A DNA stretch of 64,000 nucleotides. Origin: Nocardia arthritidis NBRC 100137 (GTDB taxonomy: Bacteria > Actinomycetota > Actinomycetes > Mycobacteriales > Mycobacteriaceae). Location of the stretch: positions 62,001-126,000 of the forward strand of contig NZ_BDBB01000026.1 in the NCBI RefSeq assembly GCF_001612765.1, written 5' to 3'. Numbering within the stretch: position 1 is the stretch's first letter; each line of letters opens with the position of its first letter. Below are positions 33,901 to 42,668 of this stretch, piece by piece. The notes beneath the pieces were generated by a model, which was given only the letters and a program-made list of their open reading frames with translations, was not told the DNA's origin and made no database searches. The translations under genes and the position numbers were made by a program.

Positions 33901-34347
33901 GAGCCCGAGTTCGTCGAGCATGCGCTGGCAGAAGCTGTGTGTGGTGGCGATCGTGCCTGCGTCGAAATCCGACAGGGCGGTCAGCAGCCGCCGCCGCCGC
34001 AGCCGGACCTCGCCTTCCCCGGCCTGCGCGAGATGACGGACCAGTTCGTCGGCGTGCGCGCGAGCCGCCGCCGGGTCGGCCAATCCGGCGGCCACGGCGA
34101 CGAATCGGTCGCGGGTGCGTTCCCGCAGCTCCTGGGTCGCCGCACGGCTGAATGTCACCAGTAGCAACTGGGCAACATCGATCCCGGCCTCGGCGACGTA
34201 GCGCACCGCCAGACCGACGATGGCGTGCGTCTTGCCGGTCCCCGCACTGGCCTCCAGCACGGTCGTACCGGTGGGCAGCGACCCGTACGGCTCGAACGCG
34301 TCGGCGTCGAAAGCGGCCGCGGCGAAGGAGGTTTCCTGCACGGTCAT
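30961..34347 (-). CDS. recB: Exodeoxyribonuclease V beta subunit (RecB helicase-nuclease)
   Basis: A 1128-residue SF1A 3'-to-5' helicase with a C-terminal nuclease. Walker A is VLEASAGTGKTHAIVGLAV near residue 37, the UvrD-type motif is VDEFQDTDPLQWDIL, helicase motifs continue with VHASKGLEFPVVYLP, and the nuclease site near the end has FVVVDYKTNRLG. The ATG at 34347 follows GGAGGGAGG; the open frame extends to 34821 but that part is arginine/proline noise overlapping recC. Unlike recB-recD, recC and recB do not overlap: 223 bases separate them. Confidence 0.96.
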   Translation of the reverse strand: MTVQETSFAAAAFDADAFEPYGSLPTGTTVLEASAGTGKTHAIVGLAVRYVAEAGIDVAQLLLVTFSRAATQELRERTRDRFVAVAAGLADPAAARAHADELVRHLAQAGEGEVRLRRRRLLTALSDFDAGTIATTHSFCQRMLDELGLAGEHDPGTRLVETVDDLVGTVVDDLYLHRYARAEPPFSVKEGRTLALAAVRDRHAALVPDGEAGERVAFAQAVRAETERRKRLAGLRDFDDLLVLLHEVLADPEHGPRACRRIRARYRVALVDEFQDTDPLQWDILRRSFHGHATLVLVGDPKQAIYAFRGAEVLSYLDAVAHADVRRELTTNWRSDAGLLAALDHLHGGAALGHEDIRVYPVAPTRGWSRLSGPGELTTPMRVRCLPRTGAGPLNKSGFPAVGRMRAEVAADLAADIVRLLESGVFLDARAEVADPSEESAAAEETARRPIGPGDIAVLVRTRSQIDVVRAALDRAGVASVLAGGISVFATSSATDWLWVLRALEQPHRGDRVRLAACSPLLGVTAAEIDSGGADLVGRVSAQLREAARLFARAGFAAVFEKISTESGLAQRLLAVENGERQLTDLRHIAQLLDQVALTEGLGLTALTRWLADRVRDPASGAVADRSRRLDRDAAAVQIATVHASKGLEFPVVYLPFAWDSAKNPYPATLLFHADDGTRVLDVGGPDAPGYAERKARSEAEEAGEELRLLYVALTRAMCQIVAWWAPAISTAASPLHRMVFGRADRDAVVANRAAVPADAVAAQSLSVWAQPAGAAISVTAVAGTGDVEIRRARTAPGQGALAAARFDRVLDQQWRRTSYSALTASAHGPAAVEPDSEPEDPRGPGDEPAGTSLLGAEPEPAGAASLMNALPYGAEFGTLVHGVLERIDTGRPDLAAEVRDRCRAAVGELMAEMDPDVLATALLAVLRTPLEGGCLADIAPRDRLSELEFELPLAGGDRVGATTATLRHIAGLLREHLPADDDMLPYADLSAALEDIPLRGYLTGSIDAVLRVADGAEPRFVVVDYKTNRLGTGDLTVAHYTRDRMAAEMLRSHYPLQALLYSVALHRYLRWRLPGYDPARHLGGVRYLFVRGMIGPQTPAGCGVFDWHPPAALVVALSALLAGEAAQ

Positions 34348-34570
34348 GCGTGCCTCCCTCCTGCGCGGCCGGTGGTCACGCGGTCCGCGGCCGTCGCGCG
34401 CGCCCCGCTGGCCTGCCATGGCGCACGGCCCCGAAGCGATTGTCCGAGCTGACATTCTGCCGCGCGCCCGTCCACCCACCGGCGACCGACACGCGCCGGG
34501 GCGGTGTATTCCGGCGCTCGGCACCGGATGGCGCCGAACCGTCGCGGGCGCCCGGCCGCCTCGTGTTCGG

Positions 34571-37500
34571 TCACGGCTGGCCTTGGCTTTCCGCGGCCAG
34601 CAACGGTGCCCACATCCGCCGGGCCAACGCACCGAAGCGGGTGCTCTCCCCGGGCTCGCCCGCCGCGGCGGGCGAGGCCATGAGATCCCCGAGCCGGGGC
34701 GCCGGACCCCAGACGTAGCGCAGGTGACGGTCGGTGTGATCACCGAACGGCCCGGGACCGTTGGGGCCGCCGTTGAATTCGCGCTCCGCCGCGGCGATCG
34801 CGTCGTCGGTGCTCGCGCCACGGAGGCGGCGCTCGGCGTAGACCGCGGACGCGGTAGGCGCGACCGGCAGCGGTTCGGTCAGGCCCGCGTCGCGCAGCGC
34901 GACGAGCTGACGCAAGATCTCTTCGGCCACCGGCACGTCGGGCGCGGTGAGCTCGCAGCGCCAGGCAGGACGACCGAACTGGCCGCGGCCGGTGCTCACG
35001 GCCCGCCAGGACCGATCCTCGGTGACGGTCAACGCGAGCAGCGAAACCCAGGCCGCGATGCGGTGTTTGGGAGCCAAGCGGGAGAAGGTGGTGCGGACCA
35101 GGGTGTCGCCGCGCACTTCGGGCACGGTGCCGGTGAGCCGCCGTCCGTTGCCCAGGTCGACCGCGATGTCCACCGCGCGCGCCGGGCCCGTGTAGTCCGC
35201 CCGCGCGGCGCGCACCAGCCGGTCCACGGTGTGCTCGACCTCGTCGAGCACGGCCGCGCCGAACCCGAAGGGCGGCAGGGCGCCGCGCCGCCACTCCGCC
35301 GCCCGCAACCCGGCCGGGTCCGCGCCGGTGAGGCGGGCCGCGAGCAGGCGTTCGCCCAGCTCCCACTTGGCCAGGCCGTCGAGTTCGATGGGCAGCCGGT
35401 CGGCGATGTCCTCGTCGTGCTCGGGCACCCGCAGGCCGAGACGCTGCCACAGGAAGGCACGCACCGGGTGCTCGGCGAATGAGATCAGATCGGCCAGCGC
35501 GACATCCGCCGTGTCCGCGGCGGGCAGCGGCGCGGGCAGGAATGCGGGCCGCGGTCCTACGGGTCCGTCGGCCGCGTACGCGCCGGCCAAGGCCGCGGTG
35601 TCGAAGCTGAACGGCCGCTCGGCCCGGAAATTCCGGCGGTCGAAGGACTGCAGCGGATGCCGCGTGACCAACCTCGACATCGACGCTGGACCCGCATGTG
35701 CGCGCAGCGCGTCCAGCAACTCGGCGACCGGGATGGCCGGCGGGCGGTGCGCCCCGCTGACCGGATCGGCGCCGGTGTGGAACACCAGAAGTGCGTCCCG
35801 GGCCGCGAGGATCGCGTCCAGCAGCATCTGCCGGTCCTCGCTGCGCGCATCCCGTTCGCCGAGCAGGGGTTCGCGGGCCAGCACGTCGTCACCGTCCGTG
35901 GCGCTCGCGCGGGGGAACATCTCGTCGTCCAGCCCGAGCAGCACCACCACCCGGTGCGGCACCGATCGCATCGGCACCATCGTGCAGACGGTCAGCTCAC
36001 CGGTGCGGAAGTTGGCCCTGGTGGGACGCGCGGCCAGCCGCGAACGCAGCAGCACACCGACATCGGCCAGCCGCAACGACACCTCGCCCGCATGGTCGGT
36101 GGCGGCGGCGAGTTCCTGCCTGGCCTCGGTGCGCACCCATGCCTGCGCGTCCGGTACATCGGTCAGCAAATCCAGTGCACGCCCGAGCACCGCAGCCCAT
36201 TCGTGCGCGGGCCGGGGGCCGCGCAGCTCACGCAGGCACACCGCGAGCCGGTCGATGAACTCCGCGAAGCGCCCGGCCAGGTCGACGTCGTTGCTGTCCA
36301 CGTCGTCCAAGGGCAGTGCGAGATCCAGCCAATCGTCCGAGGTCTCGCCCGCGGTAACGCCGAGCAGGATCCGGTCCACCGCGCTGTTGAGGGTGTTCTG
36401 CGCGAAATCGGCGAGACCGAACGCTTGGCGCTGCCGCTGCCCGATGCCCCACCGCGCCCCGGATTCGGCCGCCCACTCGCGCAGTCGTTCGATGTCGTCG
36501 TCGTCGAATCCGCAACGGCGCCGGACGGTCTCGGCGGACGCGAGGTCGAGCACCTGGGTCACCGTCACCCGGCCGTCGGCCAGTTCGAGCAGCGCCGCGA
36601 TCACCGCGAGCAGCGGATTGGTCACAACGCGGCCCCGGTCGGCCAGGCGCACCCGCAGCCGGTGCGCCGGATGTTCGGAGTCGGCCTGCGCCTCCGGCGT
36701 CCCCGAGGTGCGCTGCCCGAACGCCGCGCGCACCAGGGGCGCGTACGCCTCCACCTCCGGGCACATGATCAGCACGTCCCGCGGCTCCAGTGTCTCGTCG
36801 GCCGCGAACAGCCCGAGCAGGCATTCCCGCAGCACCTCGACCTGCCGTGCGGGGCCGTGACAGGCGTGCACCTGCACGGTGCCGTCGGCGCCGGCTTTCC
36901 CCGGCACCGGCGGCCACCGGTCGTCCCGGATGCCCTGCTGCAGCGCACGCAGCAGCGTCGCGGGCGAATCATTTTCCGCGACAACGTCTTCGGACCCAGC
37001 CGAGGCGCTCGGGTGATAGGTGTCGGAGCCGGTGGCGGCCGGTACGGCCAGCCGCTGCTGCAACTCCCGGACGTCGCGGGCCAGTCCGGCCAGCAGCGGG
37101 TGGGCGACCGCCGTGACGCTGCGATCCTCGGCCCGGGCGCGGGCGGTGGGCAGCTCGCTCAGCGCCGACCAGAGGACCGGGCTGGGATGCACGAGCCACA
37201 GGTGGACGTCGCGGCCCGCGGCCAGCGCCGACAGTACGGCGAGCTGGTCGCTGGACAACCGGGTCACGCCGAACAACGACAGCCGCGGCGGCAGCGCGAC
37301 CAGATCCGGCCGGGCGCGCAGCCGCGCGCAGGCGGCGTCGAGCCGCTCGGCCGGACTCGGCGTCCCGATCTCGGCGCGCAGCCCGCGCCACAGCATCGGC
37401 TGCCAGAGCAGGTCGTCGGGTATCGGGGCGCCCGTCCCATCGGTGTCCAGGCCCGCCGCCCACTCGGTGATCAGCGCGGGCCGCTGGGCGGCATAGCTGT

Positions 37501-37945
37501 CGAACAGCGCGGCGATCCGGGCCGCGGTCGCATAGCGCCGACCGGCCCGGTGCTCACCGCCCGCGGCGTCGCGCGCGCCGAGGTGCCTGGCCAGAACCGC
37601 GCACCACGGCTCGGACAGCGACGCATCGATCACCCGCAGCAGTGACCACACCGCCCGCTCCTGCGCCCACGGGTCCTCCGTGGGCACGACCTCGCTCGCC
37701 GCGGCCAGCACTTCGGCGACCAGCGCCGCGGGCGAGGGAAAAGCGACGTTCGCGCACACACCGTCGCCCGAGCCGTCCGCGCCGAGCACCCCCGAGAGCG
37801 TCTGCGTCAGCCAGCGCTCCACGCCCTTCGCGGGTACCGCGACCACCTCGGCCGCGAAAGGATCCGCCTGCGGCGACGCCAGCACCCCCGCGAGCACCCG
37901 GGCGAGCACGTCGGCGCGCTCGGCACGGTGGATGTGCAGCGGCAT
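34571..37945 (-). CDS. recC: Exodeoxyribonuclease V gamma subunit (RecC)
   Basis: A 1124-residue inactive-helicase-fold subunit that recognises the recombination hot spot in RecBCD. It begins PLHIHRAERADVLARVLAGV and carries the conserved VPAKGVERWLTQ near residue 45. Later blocks such as DVLIMCPEVEAYAPLVRAAF and VVLLGLDDEMFPR are typical of RecC, and there is no intact Walker A. ATG at 37945 gives family length; upstream in-frame codons back to 38068 lack coding bias. Order recC-recB-recD on one strand is the mycobacterial arrangement. Confidence 0.95.
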   Translation of the reverse strand: MPLHIHRAERADVLARVLAGVLASPQADPFAAEVVAVPAKGVERWLTQTLSGVLGADGSGDGVCANVAFPSPAALVAEVLAAASEVVPTEDPWAQERAVWSLLRVIDASLSEPWCAVLARHLGARDAAGGEHRAGRRYATAARIAALFDSYAAQRPALITEWAAGLDTDGTGAPIPDDLLWQPMLWRGLRAEIGTPSPAERLDAACARLRARPDLVALPPRLSLFGVTRLSSDQLAVLSALAAGRDVHLWLVHPSPVLWSALSELPTARARAEDRSVTAVAHPLLAGLARDVRELQQRLAVPAATGSDTYHPSASAGSEDVVAENDSPATLLRALQQGIRDDRWPPVPGKAGADGTVQVHACHGPARQVEVLRECLLGLFAADETLEPRDVLIMCPEVEAYAPLVRAAFGQRTSGTPEAQADSEHPAHRLRVRLADRGRVVTNPLLAVIAALLELADGRVTVTQVLDLASAETVRRRCGFDDDDIERLREWAAESGARWGIGQRQRQAFGLADFAQNTLNSAVDRILLGVTAGETSDDWLDLALPLDDVDSNDVDLAGRFAEFIDRLAVCLRELRGPRPAHEWAAVLGRALDLLTDVPDAQAWVRTEARQELAAATDHAGEVSLRLADVGVLLRSRLAARPTRANFRTGELTVCTMVPMRSVPHRVVVLLGLDDEMFPRASATDGDDVLAREPLLGERDARSEDRQMLLDAILAARDALLVFHTGADPVSGAHRPPAIPVAELLDALRAHAGPASMSRLVTRHPLQSFDRRNFRAERPFSFDTAALAGAYAADGPVGPRPAFLPAPLPAADTADVALADLISFAEHPVRAFLWQRLGLRVPEHDEDIADRLPIELDGLAKWELGERLLAARLTGADPAGLRAAEWRRGALPPFGFGAAVLDEVEHTVDRLVRAARADYTGPARAVDIAVDLGNGRRLTGTVPEVRGDTLVRTTFSRLAPKHRIAAWVSLLALTVTEDRSWRAVSTGRGQFGRPAWRCELTAPDVPVAEEILRQLVALRDAGLTEPLPVAPTASAVYAERRLRGASTDDAIAAAEREFNGGPNGPGPFGDHTDRHLRYVWGPAPRLGDLMASPAAAGEPGESTRFGALARRMWAPLLAAESQGQP

Positions 37946-38195
37946 CTGCGCCCTCTCGATCGGTGGTGTCCGGCTGCGCTGGCCTCGGACTTCGTGCACG
38001 TTTATACGCCCAGCGACCGACGCGCAACTGCACCGCCCCCATCCGGACGCCAGTGAAATAGACCACACGAGAACGGATTACTCCGCCGTGTCACGAGGGG
38101 ACCGCCGCGGCGATGTGCGACAGTGCTGCACCGGGGAGGTAAGAGTTGCACCGGGGCGGAACGAGAGAGCTGCACCGAAAGGCTGGTTCGCGTTC

Positions 38196-38402
38196 ATGGA
38201 TGCGATGGTGATTCCCCTGGTCCCGAGAGGCGGATTCACGGTCCGCCGGATCGGTGACCGCTGGGAGCTCGTCAACTCCCGCCACTACGGGCGCACCGTC
38301 GTCCTACACTCCTGGCCCCGGGATCGGCACACCGAGGCGTTCGAGCACTGCTACCGGCTCAACGGACGCACCGTCGAAGAACTGCGCGCCGCCTTCCGCT
38401 GA
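38196..38402 (+). CDS. Small protein of unknown function
   Basis: A 68-residue protein starting at ATG 38196, MDAMVIPLVPRGGFTVRRIG, with a beta-rich look, aromatic and charged residues (GDRWELVNSRHYGRTVVL) and no membrane segment. Codon third positions are GC-rich as in its neighbours and it stands alone in sense, 250 bases from recC in the opposite direction. The frame is open further upstream, but that part covers the recC 5' end. No family recognised; probably a small conserved actinobacterial protein. Confidence 0.55.
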   Translation: MDAMVIPLVPRGGFTVRRIGDRWELVNSRHYGRTVVLHSWPRDRHTEAFEHCYRLNGRTVEELRAAFR

Positions 38403-38510
38403 CGTGCCCTGGCCAGCGGTGATGAGCGAAATACGCTGCGGCGCAAGCACCCGGACCGGGCGATAGCACACCCTGGACCCCAGCTCAAGACGTGCGTCCG
38501 GACCCGCGAT

Positions 38511-39413
38511 GTGCGATCGTGGTCCCTCGTGCGTTACCCGTCCCCCGCCACCCGAACCGTTCCCCGCGTGGCCGCCTCCGCCTGTCTCCTCGCCGCCGCG
38601 GCGATCATCGCCCCGAGCCTGCCCGCCGCGCTCCCGATCGCGGGCGCGGCGCCGCTCGCGCATACGCAGGGCTGCCTGCCCGGCTTCGACTGCGATCTGA
38701 GCAGCCGCATCGCCAAAGCCGACGCCTACCTCAACAGCCGTCCCGGTGTCACCGGCTACGTCCTGCGCGACCGGGTCTCCGGCGGCGTCTACGCCAACGC
38801 CAACGCCGAGAACGCGGTCTGGACGGCGTCCACCATCAAGCTCGCGATCGCCGCCGACCTGCTCAACCGGGCGCGTGTCGGCGCCATCAACCTGACACCC
38901 GAGGATCGCGGGCTGATGGAGGGAATGCTCGCCACCTCCAACGACGGCGCCGCCGACCTGCTCTGGACCAAGTACTCGGGGATCGATCGGATGGCGTTCA
39001 ACAACGCCTTCCGCGCCAACGGGATGAGCTCGCTGGTTCCGCAGCCCACCAACACCGCGCTGTTCCCGGACTGGTCGTTCCAGAAGTGCACCGCCGCCGA
39101 CCTCGACCGGCTGATGGACCACATCCTCAACCACATGCACCCCGACGACCGCAACTACCTGGTCGACCGGATGCGCGCGGTGGACTCCAACCAGCACTGG
39201 GGCGTATGGGGCGCGGGCGCGAGCATGCGTCCAGGGCTCAAGAACGGCTGGTCGGCCGAACAAGGCGGCTGGGTGGTCAACTCGGTCGGCTTCGCGGGAC
39301 CGGGCGAGCGCTACACGCTGGCCATCATGAGCTCGCTGGGTGACGCGGGCGGCTACACCGAGGGCGCCGAGACCGACACCAAGCTCGCGGAGATCCTGCT
39401 CGCCGGCCGCTGA
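38511..39413 (+). CDS. Exported serine hydrolase with class A beta-lactamase-like fold
   Basis: About 300 residues with an N-terminal signal peptide (ACLLAAAAIIAPSLPAALPI, cleavage near AGAAP). The penicillin-binding motifs are SxxK in WTASTIKLAI, SND in LATSNDGAADL (SDN position) and KNG in LKNGWS (KTG position). I find no ExxLN omega-loop motif supplying the deacylating Glu of true class A enzymes, so hydrolysis of beta-lactams is doubtful; a peptidoglycan-related role is as likely. GTG at 38511 is taken; GTG at 38529 would also give a good signal peptide. It stands alone, converging on the P450 gene. Confidence 0.82.
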   Translation: MRSWSLVRYPSPATRTVPRVAASACLLAAAAIIAPSLPAALPIAGAAPLAHTQGCLPGFDCDLSSRIAKADAYLNSRPGVTGYVLRDRVSGGVYANANAENAVWTASTIKLAIAADLLNRARVGAINLTPEDRGLMEGMLATSNDGAADLLWTKYSGIDRMAFNNAFRANGMSSLVPQPTNTALFPDWSFQKCTAADLDRLMDHILNHMHPDDRNYLVDRMRAVDSNQHWGVWGAGASMRPGLKNGWSAEQGGWVVNSVGFAGPGERYTLAIMSSLGDAGGYTEGAETDTKLAEILLAGR

Positions 39414-39431
39414 CCCGGCCGGGCCGGCCGC

Positions 39432-40928
39432 TCAGGCCGCCGCGCGCCTGCGCAACGTCATCGGCGCACCGTCCCTGGGGAAGGGAATCGTGGTGAATCC
39501 CCAGGGCATGCGGTATTCGTCGGGGATCCGCCACTCGTATTCGCGCACCAGGGCGGCGGTCACCGTCTTCACCTCGAAGGTGCCGAAGTGCATCCCGATG
39601 CACTTGTGCGCGCCCGCTCCGAACGGCATCCAGGCCAGGCGGTGCGACTTGTCCTCGCGCCGCTGTTCGCCGAACCGCTCCGGATCGAAGCGCTCGGGCC
39701 GAGTCCACAGTTCGGGCAGCAGGTGATTCACCTGGTAGGCGAGGTCGACGGGGGCGCCCGCCGGGATGTAGTGACCCGCGATCTCGGTGTCGCGCACGGC
39801 GCGGCGCGACAATCCGGGAACCGGCGGCATCAGCCGCAGGCTCTCCCGGACCACCAGATCCAGGTCGCGCAGCGCCTCCAGGTCCGCGATGGCGGGCGGC
39901 GCGTCGCCGAGGCGCGCGTCCAAGTCCAGCACTTCGGCGCGCACCCGCTGCTGCCAGTCGGGGTGCTTGCCCAGGTAGTAGGCCACGGCGGTGGCGGTCG
40001 TCGTGGTGGTGTCGTGCGCCGCCATGATCAAGAAGATCATGTGGTTGACCACGTCCGCGTCACCGAAGACGCCGCCGTCTTCGCTGCGGGCGTGGCACAG
40101 GCCCGAGAAGAAGTCCGCCGATTCGGCGCGGCGCTTCTGCGGCAGCATCGCGGTGAAGTAGTCCTCGAGCACTCTCCTGCCGCGCAACCCGGCCCGCCAG
40201 TGACCGCCGGGCACCGAGTGCCGGATGATGGACAGTCCCGCGTGGGTGCAGTCGACGAACGCGTCGATCAACTGCCTGCGCTGCGGCCCGACGTCGGCAG
40301 CCATGAAGCTCTCGCCCGCGATGTCGAGGGTCAGCTCTTTGATCGTGGGATACAGCCGCACCGTGCGTTCGGCGTCGCGCTCGCGCGGCACCCAGCGTGC
40401 GATGCTCGCCCGCACTATCGGGGTCAGCGCGGCCAGGTGCGCCTCCAGCCGGTCCCTGGTGAACGCCTGCTGCATGATCCGGCGGTGGAATTTGTGCTCG
40501 TCGAATTCCAGCAGCAGCAGGCCCCGCCGGAAGAACGGGCCGATGAAGTAGTCCCAGCCCTGGCCGAAGTCACGGCGGCGGTGGCCGAGCACTTCGTCCA
40601 GCGCGTCGGGGCCGGCCACCAGCACCCGGTCCACGCCGAGCGAGCTGTTCAGCGAGACGGGTCCGTACCGGCGGTAACGCTCCATCATCTCGGCCGGACC
40701 CCAGCGCATGTAGTGCAATGCCCGGCCCAGGTAGGGCAGTCCGGCATCGCCGCGCACCGGCAGGGTGTCGCTGCCCCGCGGCGGGGTGGCCAGCACCTGG
40801 CGCCGTTCCGGCAGCAGTCCCAGCGCCCGGTCTATCAGATGGCCGTGCGGGACCTCGATCAGCGCGATATTCTCCGATTCGGCCTGCACGCTGGGCTTTC
40901 GGCCGACCGCACGGTCACCGGCGACCAT
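39432..40928 (-). CDS. Cytochrome P450
   Basis: A 498-residue haem monooxygenase. Landmarks: I-helix AAHDTTTTTATAVAYYLG with the Ala-x2-Asp-Thr-Thr oxygen-activation site, ESLRLMPPVP (ExxR), PERFDPERF, and the haem-ligand loop FGAGAHKCIGMHFG. It has no membrane anchor and no fused reductase. ATG at 40928 is preceded by GGGAGGAT. No ferredoxin gene lies beside it; the type II NADH dehydrogenase is divergent and unlikely to be its partner. Length and motifs resemble CYPs of fatty-acid or sterol-like substrates in Nocardia, but the substrate is unknown. Confidence 0.94.
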   Translation of the reverse strand: MVAGDRAVGRKPSVQAESENIALIEVPHGHLIDRALGLLPERRQVLATPPRGSDTLPVRGDAGLPYLGRALHYMRWGPAEMMERYRRYGPVSLNSSLGVDRVLVAGPDALDEVLGHRRRDFGQGWDYFIGPFFRRGLLLLEFDEHKFHRRIMQQAFTRDRLEAHLAALTPIVRASIARWVPRERDAERTVRLYPTIKELTLDIAGESFMAADVGPQRRQLIDAFVDCTHAGLSIIRHSVPGGHWRAGLRGRRVLEDYFTAMLPQKRRAESADFFSGLCHARSEDGGVFGDADVVNHMIFLIMAAHDTTTTTATAVAYYLGKHPDWQQRVRAEVLDLDARLGDAPPAIADLEALRDLDLVVRESLRLMPPVPGLSRRAVRDTEIAGHYIPAGAPVDLAYQVNHLLPELWTRPERFDPERFGEQRREDKSHRLAWMPFGAGAHKCIGMHFGTFEVKTVTAALVREYEWRIPDEYRMPWGFTTIPFPRDGAPMTLRRRAAA

Positions 40929-41060
40929 GGCAATCCTCCCTGAGCGACAATCACCATCGTAGGCTCTCGACCTCGTCCGCTCGGCCGGTTCACCTCGTGT
41001 CGATCCTCCCCGCCCCGGCCCTGCGGCGGTGAGCAACACGCCAGGAACGGGGATCTCGCC

Positions 41061-41089
41061 GTGACGCTGCCCCGCGCGGCGGCTACGGT
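41061..41089 (+). promoter_or_regulatory. Candidate sigma-A promoter of ndh
   Basis: GTGACG (41061-41066) and TACGGT (41084-41089) are separated by 17 bases, a good housekeeping-promoter layout. The predicted transcript would start near 41096 and leave a leader of about 50 bases carrying GAGGAG before the ndh ATG. Confidence 0.5.
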
Positions 41090-41147
41090 TTAGCTGTCAG
41101 GAACCGCCGCCGGGGACGAGCCCCAAGGTCCATCGAGGAGCAGGACG

Positions 41148-42581
41148 ATGAGCACTCAGACTGTCGAGAACGGCCGGCACCGGGTGGTGGTGATCGGCTC
41201 GGGCTTCGGCGGCCTGTTCGGCACCAAGCACCTCAAGCGCGCCGACGTCGACATCACCCTGATCTCGAAGACCTCGACCCACCTTTTCCAGCCCCTGCTC
41301 TACCAGGTCGCCACCGGCATCCTGTCGGTCGGCGAGATCGCGCCCGCCACCCGGCTGGTGCTGCGCAAGCAGAAGAACGCCCAGGTGCTCCTCGGCGAGG
41401 TCACCGATATCGACCTGACCCGCAACACGGTGACCTCGCGCCTGCTCGACCAGGACACGGTCACCCCGTTCGACAGCTTGATCGTCGCGACCGGCGCCCA
41501 GCAGTCCTACTTCGGCAACGACCGGTTCGCCACCTACGCGCCGGGCATGAAGACCATCGATGACGCGCTCGAGCTACGCGGCCGGATCCTCGGCGCGTTC
41601 GAACAGGCCGAGCTCGCGACCACCCAGGAGGAACGCGACCGGCTGCTGACCTTCGTCATCGTCGGCGCCGGGCCGACCGGGGTCGAGCTGGCCGGGCAGA
41701 TCGCCGAGCTGTCCGACCGCACCCTGGAGGGCACCTTTCACAACATCGATCCACGCGATGCGCGGGTCGTGCTCATCGAGGGCGCCGGCGCGGTGCTCGG
41801 GCCGATGGGGCCGAAGCTCGGCGGCAAGGCCGAACGGCGCCTGGAGAAGATGGGCGTCGAGATCCAGCTCAACGCCATGGTGATCGATGTCGACGCGTTC
41901 GGCGTCACGGTGAAGGACTCCGACGGCACGATCCGCCGCATCGAGTCGGCGTGCAAGGTCTGGTCGGCGGGTGTGCAGGCCAGCCCGCTGGGCAAGATGA
42001 TCGCCGACCAGTCCGACGGCACGGAGGTCGACCGCGCGGGCCGCGTCGTGGTCGAACCGGACCTGACCGTCAAAGGCCACCCGAACGTCTTCGTGGTCGG
42101 CGATCTGATGTCGGTGCCGAATGTGCCCGGCCAGGCGCAGGGCGCCATCCAGGGCGCGACCTACGCCGCCAAGCAGATCGAGGCGGGGCTGAAGGGGCAG
42201 ACGCCGCAGGAGCGCAAGCCGTTCAAGTACTTCAACAAGGGCAGCATGGCCACCATCTCGCGGTTCAGCGCCGTCTGCCAGGTGGGCAAGCTCGAGTTCG
42301 GCGGGTTCATCGCCTGGCTGGCATGGCTGGCGCTGCACCTGTACTACCTGGTCGGCTACCGCAGCCGGATCATCACCGTCATCCAGTGGTTCGTCACCTT
42401 CCTCGGCCGCAGTCGCGGGCAGATGGCAGCCACCGAGCAGTGGGTCTTCGCCCGGCTGGCCTTGGAGGCGATCAGCAACGGCGACGACGAGGACGCCGAA
42501 CAACTCGCCGCCGCCCTCGGCACCGCCACCAACAGCCGGGTCGCCGTGGACAAGGCGCACACCGACGCCAAGGCCGGCTGA
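41148..42581 (+). CDS. ndh: Type II NADH dehydrogenase (NADH:menaquinone oxidoreductase)
   Basis: A 477-residue single-subunit flavoprotein that oxidises NADH and reduces menaquinone at the membrane without pumping protons. FAD motif VVVIGSGFGGLFGTKHLKRA at residues 12-31; the following STHLFQPLLYQVATGILSVG is the quinone-site-side signature of NDH-2. The NADH motif is FVIVGAGPTGVELAGQIAEL, and PNVFVVGDLM marks the second FAD contact. A hydrophobic patch near FIAWLAWLALHLYYLVGYRS attaches it to the membrane. The ATG follows GAGGAG. A single gene with its own promoter. Confidence 0.96.
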   Translation: MSTQTVENGRHRVVVIGSGFGGLFGTKHLKRADVDITLISKTSTHLFQPLLYQVATGILSVGEIAPATRLVLRKQKNAQVLLGEVTDIDLTRNTVTSRLLDQDTVTPFDSLIVATGAQQSYFGNDRFATYAPGMKTIDDALELRGRILGAFEQAELATTQEERDRLLTFVIVGAGPTGVELAGQIAELSDRTLEGTFHNIDPRDARVVLIEGAGAVLGPMGPKLGGKAERRLEKMGVEIQLNAMVIDVDAFGVTVKDSDGTIRRIESACKVWSAGVQASPLGKMIADQSDGTEVDRAGRVVVEPDLTVKGHPNVFVVGDLMSVPNVPGQAQGAIQGATYAAKQIEAGLKGQTPQERKPFKYFNKGSMATISRFSAVCQVGKLEFGGFIAWLAWLALHLYYLVGYRSRIITVIQWFVTFLGRSRGQMAATEQWVFARLALEAISNGDDEDAEQLAAALGTATNSRVAVDKAHTDAKAG

Positions 42582-42668
42582 CCGGTGTAGTGGCGCGCTC
42601 GACCAATCCAGGTCGCCGACAGATCCGAATGTGAGGCGTCGACGTCTCCTTCGGATGAAAGGTGATCT

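Noticed and set aside
34348..34821. N-terminal extension of recB
   Set aside because: Arg/Pro-rich and partly over recC; the ATG at 34347 has a strong ribosome site just before the Walker A region.
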